From: Sedimentibacter hydroxybenzoicus DSM 7310 | GTDB lineage: Bacteria > Bacillota > Clostridia > Tissierellales > Sedimentibacteraceae | DNA length: 64,000 nucleotides | Direction of reading: 5' to 3' | NCBI RefSeq assembly: GCF_013403245.1 | Contig: NZ_JACBNQ010000008.1 | Coordinates: 62,001 to 126,000, forward strand | Shown here: positions 34,577 to 44,030 of the stretch, piece after piece | Position numbering within the stretch: position 1 is the stretch's first letter | Layout of the letters: each line of letters opens with the position of its first letter | Program-made: the position numbers and the translations under genes | The notes under the pieces: model-generated | Databases searched by the model: none | Seen by the model: the letters and a program-made list of their open reading frames with translations, nothing else | What the model was told of the DNA's origin: nothing

Positions 34577-35011
34577 TTATTCCACTATAATTGTTCGTCC
34601 CGTTGCAACAACAACGGTAACTTTTTTAGATTTATTCAATCTTGTATCAGTTATCTCAAAGGTTCCGGGGTTTATGGGAGTTCCGCTTGAATTGAAATAT
34701 AAATCCCCATTACCATTATAACTGATTGTGTATCTGTTTTTTAACTTAACCGATTTCAGCACTTTATTATTATTTCGTGAATTAACTATGTAGTAACTGT
34801 GTTTAATAGAATCTACGCTTATTTTATAGCTGTTTGAAGGATTTTTCATAACTTCCGTCTGAATATATCGTACATCTCTCAAAAGCTCTTCCAAAGAATT
34901 GTCTAAATAGCCAAAATCATTTGTAATTTTAGGAATACTTAAGCTGATTAGTATCCCGATTAAAGAAAATACTGTAATTATTTCAATAAGAGTATAACCT
35001 TTTTTATTCAT
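34577..35011 (-). CDS. GspH/FimT-like minor pseudopilin
   Basis: 144 residues with the class III prepilin leader [20 protein letters not shown]: cleavage after the Gly, Glu5 present. The C-terminal [21 protein letters not shown] and [16 protein letters not shown] match the GspH/FimT fold. AAGGGAG precedes the ATG. It is the last gene of the second minor-pilin cassette. Confidence 0.88.
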   Translation of the reverse strand: MNKKGYTLIEIITVFSLIGILISLSIPKITNDFGYLDNSLEELLRDVRYIQTEVMKNPSNSYKISVDSIKHSYYIVNSRNNNKVLKSVKLKNRYTISYNGNGDLYFNSSGTPINPGTFEITDTRLNKSKKVTVVVATGRTIIVE

Positions 35012-35099
35012 TGTACTCCCTTAGGACATAATCACTCATCCCATTTTATAAATTAATTGAATATTTGTCAATGTTTTCTTGAATTTATGTGCCATATTT

Positions 35100-35627
35100 T
35101 TAGCTTAATCTCATATAAATAAGCTGCGATGCATCATACTCTTCATCACCCTTGACTAACACAACGGTAACTTTGAGCCCTACTGCCTCTGCAAATGATT
35201 TTCCATCCGGATATGGTTTTATTTTCAACTCTCTTACATAAGTACCCAATTCATCGTATGCAGAATCACCTGATTTTCCTTTGCCGTAAAATATCTTAAT
35301 GCCTTTTACTTCAAAAATATAACATTGATTGGCTCGTTCTCCATATCTTAAGGATATCTTTGATACAATCTGCTCCTTTTTTGAATTGGTCTTACTGTTT
35401 ATATACGAACCGTCTAAAACCAATTCAACCTTTTTAGATTCCATGGCTTTTTCAGAAAAAAAGTTTAAAATATATTGAGCATGGAACTGAAGCTCGGAAT
35501 TATTTTTTATTTTTGTGATATTGTTCATGTTGGCAGTAAAAAAGGTCATAATTAATACAAGAATAAATGAGGTCATTGCCAGGGTTATTAATAGCTCAAC
35601 TAAAGTATATCCTTTTTTACATTTCAT
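35100..35627 (-). CDS. PilW-like minor pilin (second cassette)
   Basis: About 175 residues; leader CKKGYTLVELLITLAMTSFI with Glu5. The segment SELQFHAQYILNFFSEKAM and the C-terminal DASQLIYMRLS parallel the PilW-like protein at 38832-39281 (QYQSQYIINFMTDKIL, AAKQIVYMRNS), so the two are paralogues. I favour the ATG at 35627, with AGGTGTGTT before it; the ATG at 35645 overlaps the upstream stop codon (ATGA). Confidence 0.8.
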   Translation of the reverse strand: MKCKKGYTLVELLITLAMTSFILVLIMTFFTANMNNITKIKNNSELQFHAQYILNFFSEKAMESKKVELVLDGSYINSKTNSKKEQIVSKISLRYGERANQCYIFEVKGIKIFYGKGKSGDSAYDELGTYVRELKIKPYPDGKSFAEAVGLKVTVVLVKGDEEYDASQLIYMRLS

Positions 35628-35641
35628 AACACACCTATCCT

Positions 35642-36196
35642 TCATAAATCAAAGCTGCTTAAATGAAACAATTCTGAAAAATCAAGTATGCCTGCTTTTA
35701 TATCTGCATAGCAGGGAATTAAGATAACTAAATTAACGTTCAAGCTTTTTTCAATCCCTGCATCTGATACATATGTTGATTTTACATGTAATGTCAGTTT
35801 TTCATCCATAAAAAACAAATCGTTATAATTTATAATCTTTATCGAAGGATTCCCGCCATTGTTTATCGTGCTTGCTGCTCTGTTTATTACATACAATTTA
35901 TAATTATTTTTAAACAGAGATTCGGCTACGGCAATATCATCAGGATATAATTCAACATATTCATCTGTCTTGTTTGCAGAATCCGCACAAGCACGGCATA
36001 TTAGATCACAAGCTCTCAATGAAGCACTGTTTATACCGTCTTCAGACAAATAAAAAGCCCTTTTTATATTGCTGTTTGTTTTTTTTATTTGATATTGTGA
36101 AACAGCAATGCTTAGGGTAGTTAAGCTGATTGAACTTATGATTGCAATGATGATGACCATCAATATCAAAATCGATCCTTTATTCTTATTTAACAA
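35642..36196 (-). CDS. PilX/GspK-like minor pilin (second cassette)
   Basis: 184 residues. Leader NKGSILILMVIIIAIISSIS lacks Glu5, as in PilX/GspK-type tip subunits. FYLSEDGINSASLRACDLIC is the conserved helix also seen in the paralogue at 42001-44007 (FYMSETGLDKAYDRA). The start is a TTG with GGGGGAG five bases before it, inside the end of the PilV-like gene. Four cysteines could form disulphides. Confidence 0.75.
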   Translation of the reverse strand: MLNKNKGSILILMVIIIAIISSISLTTLSIAVSQYQIKKTNSNIKRAFYLSEDGINSASLRACDLICRACADSANKTDEYVELYPDDIAVAESLFKNNYKLYVINRAASTINNGGNPSIKIINYNDLFFMDEKLTLHVKSTYVSDAGIEKSLNVNLVILIPCYADIKAGILDFSELFHLSSFDL

Positions 36197-36560
36197 TCAT
36201 ACTCCCCCTCAAGGTGTTGATGACCTCACCGTTATCTAATATACTTATATCTATCACATAATAAAAAGACTTTTCGGGCACTATTCTTACTTCATACCCG
36301 AATTCATTATCATTCTGAGATATTGTTCTTTCATACGAACCGGTATTGCTGTCGTAAATATAATCTTCGGTGTCAATACCGGCTGCCTTTATTTCTTCCA
36401 TGCAGCTTTGCGCAGCTAAAAACGATTTGTACTCCCTATCACTTTCATAATTGACTTTAGCTGCAAATACCAGAATGGACATCAGAGGTACCGCAACCAT
36501 GCCGAATATGGATAGAGTCAACATTACTTCAAGCAATGTAAAGCCCTCATTATTTTTCAT
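36186..36560 (-). CDS. PilV-like minor pilin (second cassette)
   Basis: 124 residues; leader NNEGFTLLEVMLTLSIFGMV with Glu5, then VPLMSILVFAAKVNYESDRE and AAQSCMEEIKA, which parallel the PilV-like protein at 44031-44786 (VTPLMNMFIASQKINNESGE). The ATG at 36560 follows GAGGATTTATTT; an upstream TTG overlaps this site. Confidence 0.8.
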   Translation of the reverse strand: MKNNEGFTLLEVMLTLSIFGMVAVPLMSILVFAAKVNYESDREYKSFLAAQSCMEEIKAAGIDTEDYIYDSNTGSYERTISQNDNEFGYEVRIVPEKSFYYVIDISILDNGEVINTLRGSMIVK

Positions 36561-36629
36561 AAATAAATCCTCACTCAATTAAGATACTCATATGACCCGG
36601 TCTCTACTTTGATGTCATTCGCTTATACT

Positions 36630-37160
36630 CTAAGTGAAATAAAAGTTCAGTCCTACTACCGCATTGAACCTGCCGCCGCCTCCAAGTACAAATACATTGA
36701 CGCTGCTTACAGCAGCATTGAACCCCTTGTTTTTAACATCATCCATAAAGCTCAGCAGGCATTCATATGTGCATTCAAACTCAATTTCCGACACAAGTAC
36801 TTCTTCAGCATCACTTTCATGATAAAGTCTCATACTATTTATTTCTATTGCGTTATTTTCGCACAAATCATTTATAAAAAGCATTGCTTCCTCAGGATAA
36901 GAACAAATTTTGTCATAATCATATGCAGCTTCGTCAGTCAAGACTGCATTTTTGCCCATATATATTTCTGCTGCACAAATATTATCATGCATATTGTGAA
37001 ATTGTTCCTTTACATCCCTATATCTGGTAGCGGGCTTTGTAATTCCTGCATGAACCTCTGAAAATACGCCTGAATATATCAACATAACTGCTATACACGG
37101 AACAAGTAATATTAATACTTTTCTTAAGCTTAAACTCCTTATTCTTTCTTCATCCTTCAT
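36630..37160 (-). CDS. PilO-like pilus assembly protein (second cassette)
   Basis: 176 residues. One N-terminal span (about 13-32), a coiled-coil-like stretch, and a ferredoxin-like domain (SEIEFECTYECLLSFMDDVK) like PilO. It overlaps the PilM-PilN gene by ATGA. In type IV pili PilN and PilO join the inner-membrane PilM to the pilus base. AAAGGTG precedes the ATG. Confidence 0.75.
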   Translation of the reverse strand: MKDEERIRSLSLRKVLILLVPCIAVMLIYSGVFSEVHAGITKPATRYRDVKEQFHNMHDNICAAEIYMGKNAVLTDEAAYDYDKICSYPEEAMLFINDLCENNAIEINSMRLYHESDAEEVLVSEIEFECTYECLLSFMDDVKNKGFNAAVSSVNVFVLGGGGRFNAVVGLNFYFT

Positions 37161-38578
37161 TGCTGTACACCTTTCAATACACAGTGGATCGTATACTCGT
37201 ATCCACTTTCAGAGTCGTCTTTTCTTGACACCTCATCTACAAAAACATCTTCGATTACGCTCAACTCTCTGAGATTACTAATAAATACGGCAGCTTCCTC
37301 AATTGAGTATGATGTGCAATACGCACTTACCCCGGCAATTCCAACATGAATGGAATTCAAATATGTATTTTTCGGAAGACTGGAAAATATGCCCCTGAAT
37401 ATTTCCGAATCAGCATAGCTTTCTTCTTTTATTTTATTTTGCAGAGACTCTATATCCGTAATTCTTTTTTCCTTACTTTGTGATTCAGCTTTCAATCTCT
37501 CTATTTCATTATTCAGCAGAATATTTTCTTCGTTTGTTATGTATTCCTTCATATATTCGTATTCCCTGTACAACTTAAAGACAAATACACCACTGATAAT
37601 AAAAAAAAGTGACGATACAAGGATAACGGCTATAGATGCAGCAGTCCTGAAGTCACTTATTCCATAATATTTAGTTTTGTGAAGTTTGTAGGAGCCTCTT
37701 CCTTCATTAAATGCCGAAAGAACAGGCATAAAGCAACTACCGGCATAACAGGAAAGCTCCTGGGAAAATATCGGCGGCTCCGTAACTATTTCCAGATCAG
37801 GCAATTCCGCAGACATTCTTTCAATGAAAGATGAGAAGCTTTCCTTGATTTCCGAATTGAATATATACATTCTGTTTATTTTACTTTCATTGTCTATTGA
37901 CTGGTAATACCTTATGCACCTGATTATTTCATCCATACATGCATTTAATGGGCTTCCTGCTCCGACATAAGAAATTTCAGCAATTCTTGAAAAATCGGCC
38001 ATACCTTTGTTCATAACCGTAAAGCTGATTCTTTTCTCTCCTATATCCGTAAAAGCAAGTGTATCTTCTTCCATACCCTTGAGCTTATTGATACAACTGC
38101 AATATATCTCAAAGCCCAGCGGTCTCAGCTTCGACTTTAAGGCAAGGTTTCTGTAGCTCTCAAGCAAATCCTCCGGGATGCAATAGATGACGTACCACGC
38201 ATATTTTTCATTACTGCTGTCCAAAGCAGCCTCATAGTGTATCCTATAGTCAGCCGGATTAAAAGGCATCAGATGACTTAACTCATGCTCTATCATAGTT
38301 CTTATTTCATTTCTTTTTTTCAGTGCAGGTAACCTGAGTCTGCGTACAATTATGCTTTTGGAATTTATGACAAATACAGTCTTTTTAGTATTAATTCTGT
38401 TTCTTTGAAGTATTTTCCTAATCCTGTCCGACAGATAGCCCACATCCAAAATATTGCCGTCATCAACAACCTGCGGGATATCTTCACTCACACACCTGAA
38501 TTTTGACAGTGTGCCCTTCCTAATCAAGGTCTGAACAATATTAATGCTACTATCATTTATTTCCACAGCCAATATCAT
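37157..38578 (-). CDS. Fused PilM-PilN pilus assembly protein (second cassette)
   Basis: 473 residues. Residues 1-300 are PilM-like (actin fold; start MILAVEINDSSINIVQ, RRLRLPALKKRNEIRTMIEH, FTDIGEKRISFTVM). A membrane span (about 318-340) and a PilN-like domain follow (coiled coil ENILLNNEIERLKAESQSKE, then LPKNTYLNSIHVG). PilM and PilN are normally separate proteins. Same architecture as 45989-47602. The ATG at 38578 follows GGAG; an upstream TTG overlaps it. Confidence 0.85.
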   Translation of the reverse strand: MILAVEINDSSINIVQTLIRKGTLSKFRCVSEDIPQVVDDGNILDVGYLSDRIRKILQRNRINTKKTVFVINSKSIIVRRLRLPALKKRNEIRTMIEHELSHLMPFNPADYRIHYEAALDSSNEKYAWYVIYCIPEDLLESYRNLALKSKLRPLGFEIYCSCINKLKGMEEDTLAFTDIGEKRISFTVMNKGMADFSRIAEISYVGAGSPLNACMDEIIRCIRYYQSIDNESKINRMYIFNSEIKESFSSFIERMSAELPDLEIVTEPPIFSQELSCYAGSCFMPVLSAFNEGRGSYKLHKTKYYGISDFRTAASIAVILVSSLFFIISGVFVFKLYREYEYMKEYITNEENILLNNEIERLKAESQSKEKRITDIESLQNKIKEESYADSEIFRGIFSSLPKNTYLNSIHVGIAGVSAYCTSYSIEEAAVFISNLRELSVIEDVFVDEVSRKDDSESGYEYTIHCVLKGVQQ

Positions 38579-38756
38579 TTTGTACTCCAATCAAATTCTA
38601 CATTGTTATCGTATATTCATCCTTTATTTACAAATTATGGTATGTAGATTATATATAAACAGGCAAATTATGTCAAAGAATTTAATGTTAAAAAATTATA
38701 AAATGTGTTGCAGATATTTAAAAATGAAGAATTTTGTCGATTATTGCCGAGATATT

Positions 38757-38826
38757 AATAAAAGGTCGGCTATGCCGACCTCAGATTGATGACAAAGTCA
38801 TCAAGATGATAGGCTGTGCCGACCTC
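38757..38826 (-). terminator. Terminator after first minor-pilin cassette, with repeat insertion
   Basis: GGTCGGC ATA GCCGACC on the minus strand followed by TTTTATT forms a terminator (38757-38780). A 35-bp element (38783-38817) stands beside it, flanked by two copies of GCCGACCTC (38774-38782 and 38818-38826). It lies in the 253-base gap between the two minor-pilin cassettes. Confidence 0.75.
38783..38817. repeat. 35-bp interspersed element, copy 1
   Basis: AGATTGATGACAAAGTCATC followed by AAGATGATAGGCTGT. An exact inverse copy lies at 53889-53923. It contains the small palindrome GATGAC AAA GTCATC and has a 9-bp direct repeat at each side. Confidence 0.85.
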
Positions 38827-38831
38827 TTATA

Positions 38832-39281
38832 TTAATTTGATGAGTTTCTCATATATACAATCTGTTTAGCAGCGTATTCTTTATTGCCATTTTCAAGTAT
38901 TAAGGTTATTGTAATCTCCCCGGCACCTGAGCTTTCAATATTAAGAGCTTTTACATAATTGCCGATTAAAACAGGGGCATCTGTGCCGTGCCGGTATCGA
39001 ACTCTTTTGCCTGCTCCTTCAAATGTTATTTCTTTACCGTCAGGGTTTTTAAATTTAAATACACTTCCTGTATGTCCTTCAAATGATTCGGCTCCTAAAA
39101 TTTTATCCGTCATAAAATTTATTATATATTGACTTTGATATTGCGCTTCCGACTCCGTATTAATTGCCTCATAGCTTTTAAAATTAGCGATGAAAAAAGA
39201 CATAACAACAGAAATAACAATGCTCGCCAATCCAAGCACAACAATCAATTCAATTAAAGTAAATCCTCTTTTATCTCTCAT
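38832..39281 (-). CDS. PilW-like minor pilin (first cassette)
   Basis: 149 residues. Class III leader KRGFTLIELIVVLGLASIVI with Phe at +1 and Glu5, followed by EAQYQSQYIINFMTDKILGA; C-terminal AAKQIVYMRNS. GCGAGG precedes the ATG. Paralogue of the protein at 35100-35627. Last gene of the first minor-pilin cassette before the terminator. Confidence 0.82.
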   Translation of the reverse strand: MRDKRGFTLIELIVVLGLASIVISVVMSFFIANFKSYEAINTESEAQYQSQYIINFMTDKILGAESFEGHTGSVFKFKNPDGKEITFEGAGKRVRYRHGTDAPVLIGNYVKALNIESSGAGEITITLILENGNKEYAAKQIVYMRNSSN

Positions 39282-39324
39282 TTCTTACCTCGCGGATGCC
39301 AAGGAATTTTTTTAAATTGAAGCA

Positions 39325-41964
39325 CTATTCAACATCAATCAGCTTAATCGGATTCAATTTTATTTTATTTATTACTTCCTTGCTGTCAATATCCCCGTTT
39401 ATTTCAATAGTCAAATTATTGTCAGGCTTATCATATTTCAGTCTGAAAACAACCGTGTAGTTCTTTCCTCTTGTCAGATTGTGTCCGTTGACAAGCTCCG
39501 TAAAACTTCCTTTATTTACACCCTCTGCAGGATACAGTCGGTTGCCGTCTTCATCATATATCCTGAAATTATCTATGCTTCCGTTCAGGCTGTCGCTATA
39601 ATCAACAATTATATCAGGTACCGGCTGTGCAGCGTTAAAGTTAAAGCCGAATGTATAGTCAAAACCCCTCAATATGTTGTATTCATTGTAATCGGGATTA
39701 TAAATCAGCGGAATCTGATAATTGTCTTTGCTTATATTAACGTTAGGATACATATAAAACCAGTTTAAGTCACTGTTCTTCTTCTCATAGTAAACCTTTA
39801 TCACATTTTGTGAACTGCCTATTGTAAGAGGGACATTTTCATCTCTTACAAACTCATAGCCGCTGTTTACAATATCCTCCAGAGATTCGATTTGTTCAGC
39901 CTTCAGGTAGCTTTTTACTTCACTTCCATAGGGCTTGGAATACGTGATTTCGTGCTTAAGAACGTCATCGAAATAATACTGTACGGAATAATTGTACATG
40001 TTGGCAGTATAATACAATTTAACGGTAAGTCCGTTTTTAGGCATCGTTCCGCTTAAGCTTACGTTGCTGCTGTCATACGTATATCCCGGTATGTCCGGTA
40101 TATCCACCTTGTACGAGCTTCCGCTGTCAAGCGACATGCTCTGCCTGTCCAGTAAAGTATTCGTCCCTTTGATATAGCTTTCTACTATGAGATTACTTTT
40201 TCCTATTTCATAATAAAATGCAACCTTTTTATTTTCCGATGTAAAGGTACCGTTTAATATCTTGGATGAATTACTGCTATCTGCCACGACAATGTTCTTA
40301 TCATTTTTATATCCTATATAGTCGTGGTTTGGGAATGTATAAGAGCTTACCTCATAGCTGCTCTTCTTATCTGCCGTCCTGTTAATGCCGGAAGCATTTT
40401 CAGGCCATATCCAATTGTTATTCCAAGCTAAATTTGACGGCCATCCGTATACTACATCACTTTCTTTTAGCGTGCCTGATGAAATGTTGTCTATTTTGCC
40501 GTTTTTAATTTTAGCTTGTTTATGCTCTGCCGTAACTTTCGGCAATACATAAATAGTTACCTCCGCATTGTCCTTCAGCTTCGTATCGACAGCATTCTGT
40601 CCTATCTTTTTTTGGTAACATTCATATTTAAATTTCAATACTCCCATATAATCCGAATTTGGAGTGAAAACAAACAAGCCCTTGTCGCCGTCAAAGTTTT
40701 TTATAGTGCCGCCTAATTTGTTGTTATCATCATAAATGTTATATACACCGTCTGAAACCTTCCTGAGTTTGCTGTCTGTAATCAATTCTGCTTTTGCTCC
40801 TGCCTCGGGTACATATATAAAGTCATTATCAAGAATGCCGCCATTATTATTTGTCATCAGGTTAAAGGTTTCGCCCTTTGCGGTTATAAAAAAGTCATCC
40901 TCTGCATTCGGAGCCTTATTTTTAATAAATTCAAACTCATATTTGTCCATACCACCGCCTTCCGCATAATCCTGAGTGAATATGTCAATTACATATCTGT
41001 CTCCTGATTCTGCGCCTACGAGCTTTTCTCCCACATTGTCAATTGTAGCGTATATATGCCATCCGTCTGTCTGTCTTAATTCCGCCAGGCCTGTGTTCTG
41101 ATAAGCGGGATTTCCCAATATATCCTTGAAATATGCCTTTTTACCGCTCTGGCTTTCGGTTCCCGCCCAAAAAGCAAGATAGCTTAAATAATTATTATTA
41201 TTTACAACTGTACCTTCCGGATAAACAAAGACAAATATATTGTCGTTTATGGGAACTATATTTCCGTTGTTAATATCCATATATGCATCCTGGTTTACCG
41301 ATTTCATTCTTACAAAGTCGTTGCCGTCATAACCCTCGGGCACCGTAATTACAGTCTGAAATCTCCGGATGTCCCTTTTGTCTCCGGATGACTGTCTCAC
41401 CCAGGTTGCATAAGGGAAGCCTCTTTTTAAATCAGGTTTAACATATCCGTTGTAATACTGTCCTTCATCCCAAATTAAAGTTTCGTCTGTTACGGACATT
41501 TTTATTTCACCTGCATCATTCCATGTCCAACCGTTAAATGTAGCAAGCGAAATTACCTCCACAGCTTTCCCGCCCGATTTCTTTGAATTTTCCACAGATC
41601 TTTTCCATGGATCTTCCATTGCTATTGTACCGTTGTTGTAGAAGATATTGATTTTATTATTTTTATTGTTTGATAAATTAAGAGTAATTGTTTTTACAAC
41701 ATCTCCCTTAACCTTATAATCTGATGTAAGATTAAGCTCCGAAGCCGTTTTGTACGCTACAACGGCATTCCTGTCTTTGTCATAATCTGTAGTTGTTATC
41801 GTTTCTGATTCCTGAAACATGGAATTAACATAGTAGTTTACCGTATAGCTTGCCGGCTTATTGTTACTGCCATATGCCATTGCCGAATTGCTGATTCCAA
41901 AAGAAATAATTAAAAACAATAAGATGATACTGACACCGGTCTTTATCACAAAATTTCTTTTCAT
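39325..41964 (-). CDS. Large secreted protein, putative pilus-tip adhesin
   Basis: 879 residues. A Sec signal peptide (about 1-30, ending NSAMAYG) is followed by repeated extracellular modules: YTVNYYVNSMFQESETITTT and later SVQYYFDDVLKHEITYSKPY (MucBP-like strands), an Ig/VCBS-like stretch with AEDDFFITAKGETF and GGILDNDFIYV, and PDIPGYTYDSSNVSLSGTMP near 620. No cell-wall anchor or membrane span is present at the C terminus. GGGAGGATG precedes the ATG. Its place between the PilX-like and PilW-like genes suggests export or display with the minor pilins. No sequence match identifies it. Confidence 0.7.
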   Translation of the reverse strand: MKRNFVIKTGVSIILLFLIISFGISNSAMAYGSNNKPASYTVNYYVNSMFQESETITTTDYDKDRNAVVAYKTASELNLTSDYKVKGDVVKTITLNLSNNKNNKINIFYNNGTIAMEDPWKRSVENSKKSGGKAVEVISLATFNGWTWNDAGEIKMSVTDETLIWDEGQYYNGYVKPDLKRGFPYATWVRQSSGDKRDIRRFQTVITVPEGYDGNDFVRMKSVNQDAYMDINNGNIVPINDNIFVFVYPEGTVVNNNNYLSYLAFWAGTESQSGKKAYFKDILGNPAYQNTGLAELRQTDGWHIYATIDNVGEKLVGAESGDRYVIDIFTQDYAEGGGMDKYEFEFIKNKAPNAEDDFFITAKGETFNLMTNNNGGILDNDFIYVPEAGAKAELITDSKLRKVSDGVYNIYDDNNKLGGTIKNFDGDKGLFVFTPNSDYMGVLKFKYECYQKKIGQNAVDTKLKDNAEVTIYVLPKVTAEHKQAKIKNGKIDNISSGTLKESDVVYGWPSNLAWNNNWIWPENASGINRTADKKSSYEVSSYTFPNHDYIGYKNDKNIVVADSSNSSKILNGTFTSENKKVAFYYEIGKSNLIVESYIKGTNTLLDRQSMSLDSGSSYKVDIPDIPGYTYDSSNVSLSGTMPKNGLTVKLYYTANMYNYSVQYYFDDVLKHEITYSKPYGSEVKSYLKAEQIESLEDIVNSGYEFVRDENVPLTIGSSQNVIKVYYEKKNSDLNWFYMYPNVNISKDNYQIPLIYNPDYNEYNILRGFDYTFGFNFNAAQPVPDIIVDYSDSLNGSIDNFRIYDEDGNRLYPAEGVNKGSFTELVNGHNLTRGKNYTVVFRLKYDKPDNNLTIEINGDIDSKEVINKIKLNPIKLIDVE

Positions 41965-42000
41965 TCTTTCATCCTCCCATAGTTAAGTATTTGTGTTTTA

Positions 42001-44007
42001 TTATTCTATCTTCCAGTCTCTAAAGTCAATATAATCTTTAAAATCAATTTTCGCGGAGATGCTGTTTTTATATACCGTTATGGCAAAGCTTCCTGCATCG
42101 ACTTCACTGAACAAAGTATTATACAGATTATTTTCCGCTATGAGCTTAGCGACATAATTTCCGTCATGAATGATATTTACCGCATTTCCACGCTCGGAAT
42201 TGATTATAATATCTCCTCCCGCAATTAAACTTCCTTTAAAGTTAAACTCTCCGTTAATTACTATGTCTCCGTTTGTGACTATGATACCTCTGTCCGTAAA
42301 ATGTCCGTCATATATACCGTCATCTATCACCACATCATCATCATCTATGTATATAAGCTCACTTCCTTGTATTTGGCTCATATGATTTGATGATACTTTT
42401 GCTTTAAAACCCGCATCATAGTAATTTTTCGCCCTTTCTTCATAGATAGTCCTGTAAGTGTTTTTGTTGTTTATTTTCTCAAGGAATTCAAGATTAAAGG
42501 AAGAGGTTTTTATTTCGGTACCGTTCAAGCCTGTACCAAGAGTTTCGATATTGCCTCCCACCGTTATGTTTCCGCCGCCTAAGTTAAGTCCTGTTCCATG
42601 CTCCATTGAATATTGTGTAAAATAATCCGCCTTATTCCAAACCCACATATCTCCCCCGCTTCTGAAGCTGTAAGCCAAAGGAGGCAGCGGGTCATAATAT
42701 TGTGTTATAATATTGTCCCAAACCATGCTTTTGCCTTCGGAGGTACCGCCGGAAAGCGGCCTTGTATATGCTATGTAGTTCCCCGGAATTGAAACAGATT
42801 CACCTGTTGCATAAGGTGTACCCTTGATGTATGAAGTGCCGTACAGAACTAAATCGCCGGATATGTTAAACTTTGAACCGCCGGATGCTATATCCGGAGA
42901 ATTTATTATCAAAGCGCTGTTAAGTGTATTGACCTCATGCTGCTCTCCCCCGGGGCTGAAGCCGTAATACGAGCCGTCTATATCCGTGGTCTGGGCGGTA
43001 TTGTTCATTTCCAAATCATCCTTGACATAAATTCTGCTGTTCGGATATGTTGTGAAGGAAGCTCCGGTTCCGCTCATAATTATATTTTTGGCAAAAACGT
43101 CTTTAACTCTCAAGTAAGAGTCCGGACCCTTCAACAATATTCCGTAATTATCAATTGTACTTCCTGCTGCAATGAGGCTTTTATCAAAATATGCTTCTGT
43201 GTTCCTGCCGTTTATTTCAAGATTTACCCCTGCGTACACATCACCTGAAACCGTGACCTTGTCTCCGTTATATGAATTATTTCCGATAATTATATTATCG
43301 GCGGCAATACCGTATGTCCACAGCTTATGTACAGGAACAATTTTTGTTTCTATTGTAAACGGTTCCTCGTAATCGGGTATGCCTATTATTAAGCTTGCCG
43401 ATACCCTTTTGGTATACTCTGAAATATATGAGGAACGAATTCCGATTGTCAATGTCCTTTTAGCCGGTCTTCCTGTTTCATTATCCCATTTGCTGTATTC
43501 AACCTCAACCTCCAATCCGCTGTCATAAGGGCTGAAGCTGCTGTCCAGTGTCTGATTGATTTTAAAGGCATCCATATAATTTTCATATGTACTGTTAAAT
43601 ATTTCTGAAGCTCTGATTTTTATTTCAACTTCATTCGACTCCGCAATAAAGGGTTTATCAGTACCTATAATTATATAGTCCCTGTATGCATCCTTTACTG
43701 TCGGAGGAGCTTCATTTTCTGCGGAGTTGAGAGTGGAAATTTCCTCCGTCAGCTCATTGATAAAATCCTGTGATGCGGAGCTGCCTTCATTTACCGCTTC
43801 AAGTACAAGGTTATATGCTCTGTCGTATGCCTTGTCCAGCCCTGTTTCAGACATATAAAAGGTATGCTTCAAATCTGTATTTGCTTTTTTAATTTTATAG
43901 TTCATCATTGTAACGCCCAGTATTGATGTGCCGAGCAAGGATATGATACCTATCGACATTATCAGCATTATCAATGTAGAACCCTTTTTACTCCGAAGCT
44001 TTTTCAT
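42001..44007 (-). CDS. Large PilX-like minor pilin with C-terminal beta-helix
   Basis: 668 residues, far longer than usual PilX. Leader KKGSTLIMLIMSIGIISLLG lacks Glu5. FYMSETGLDKAYDRAYNLVL is the PilX-type helix. The C-terminal 400 residues carry many short strands with Gly/Asn turns (SGDVYAGVNLEINGRNTEAY, IVTNGDIVINGEFNFKGSLI), a right-handed beta-helix or bactofilin-like pattern. AAAGGGAGAGG precedes the ATG. It may sit at the pilus tip and hold the neighbouring secreted protein. Confidence 0.75.
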   Translation of the reverse strand: MKKLRSKKGSTLIMLIMSIGIISLLGTSILGVTMMNYKIKKANTDLKHTFYMSETGLDKAYDRAYNLVLEAVNEGSSASQDFINELTEEISTLNSAENEAPPTVKDAYRDYIIIGTDKPFIAESNEVEIKIRASEIFNSTYENYMDAFKINQTLDSSFSPYDSGLEVEVEYSKWDNETGRPAKRTLTIGIRSSYISEYTKRVSASLIIGIPDYEEPFTIETKIVPVHKLWTYGIAADNIIIGNNSYNGDKVTVSGDVYAGVNLEINGRNTEAYFDKSLIAAGSTIDNYGILLKGPDSYLRVKDVFAKNIIMSGTGASFTTYPNSRIYVKDDLEMNNTAQTTDIDGSYYGFSPGGEQHEVNTLNSALIINSPDIASGGSKFNISGDLVLYGTSYIKGTPYATGESVSIPGNYIAYTRPLSGGTSEGKSMVWDNIITQYYDPLPPLAYSFRSGGDMWVWNKADYFTQYSMEHGTGLNLGGGNITVGGNIETLGTGLNGTEIKTSSFNLEFLEKINNKNTYRTIYEERAKNYYDAGFKAKVSSNHMSQIQGSELIYIDDDDVVIDDGIYDGHFTDRGIIVTNGDIVINGEFNFKGSLIAGGDIIINSERGNAVNIIHDGNYVAKLIAENNLYNTLFSEVDAGSFAITVYKNSISAKIDFKDYIDFRDWKIE

Positions 44008-44030
44008 AAACCTCTCCCTTTCATTTGAAG

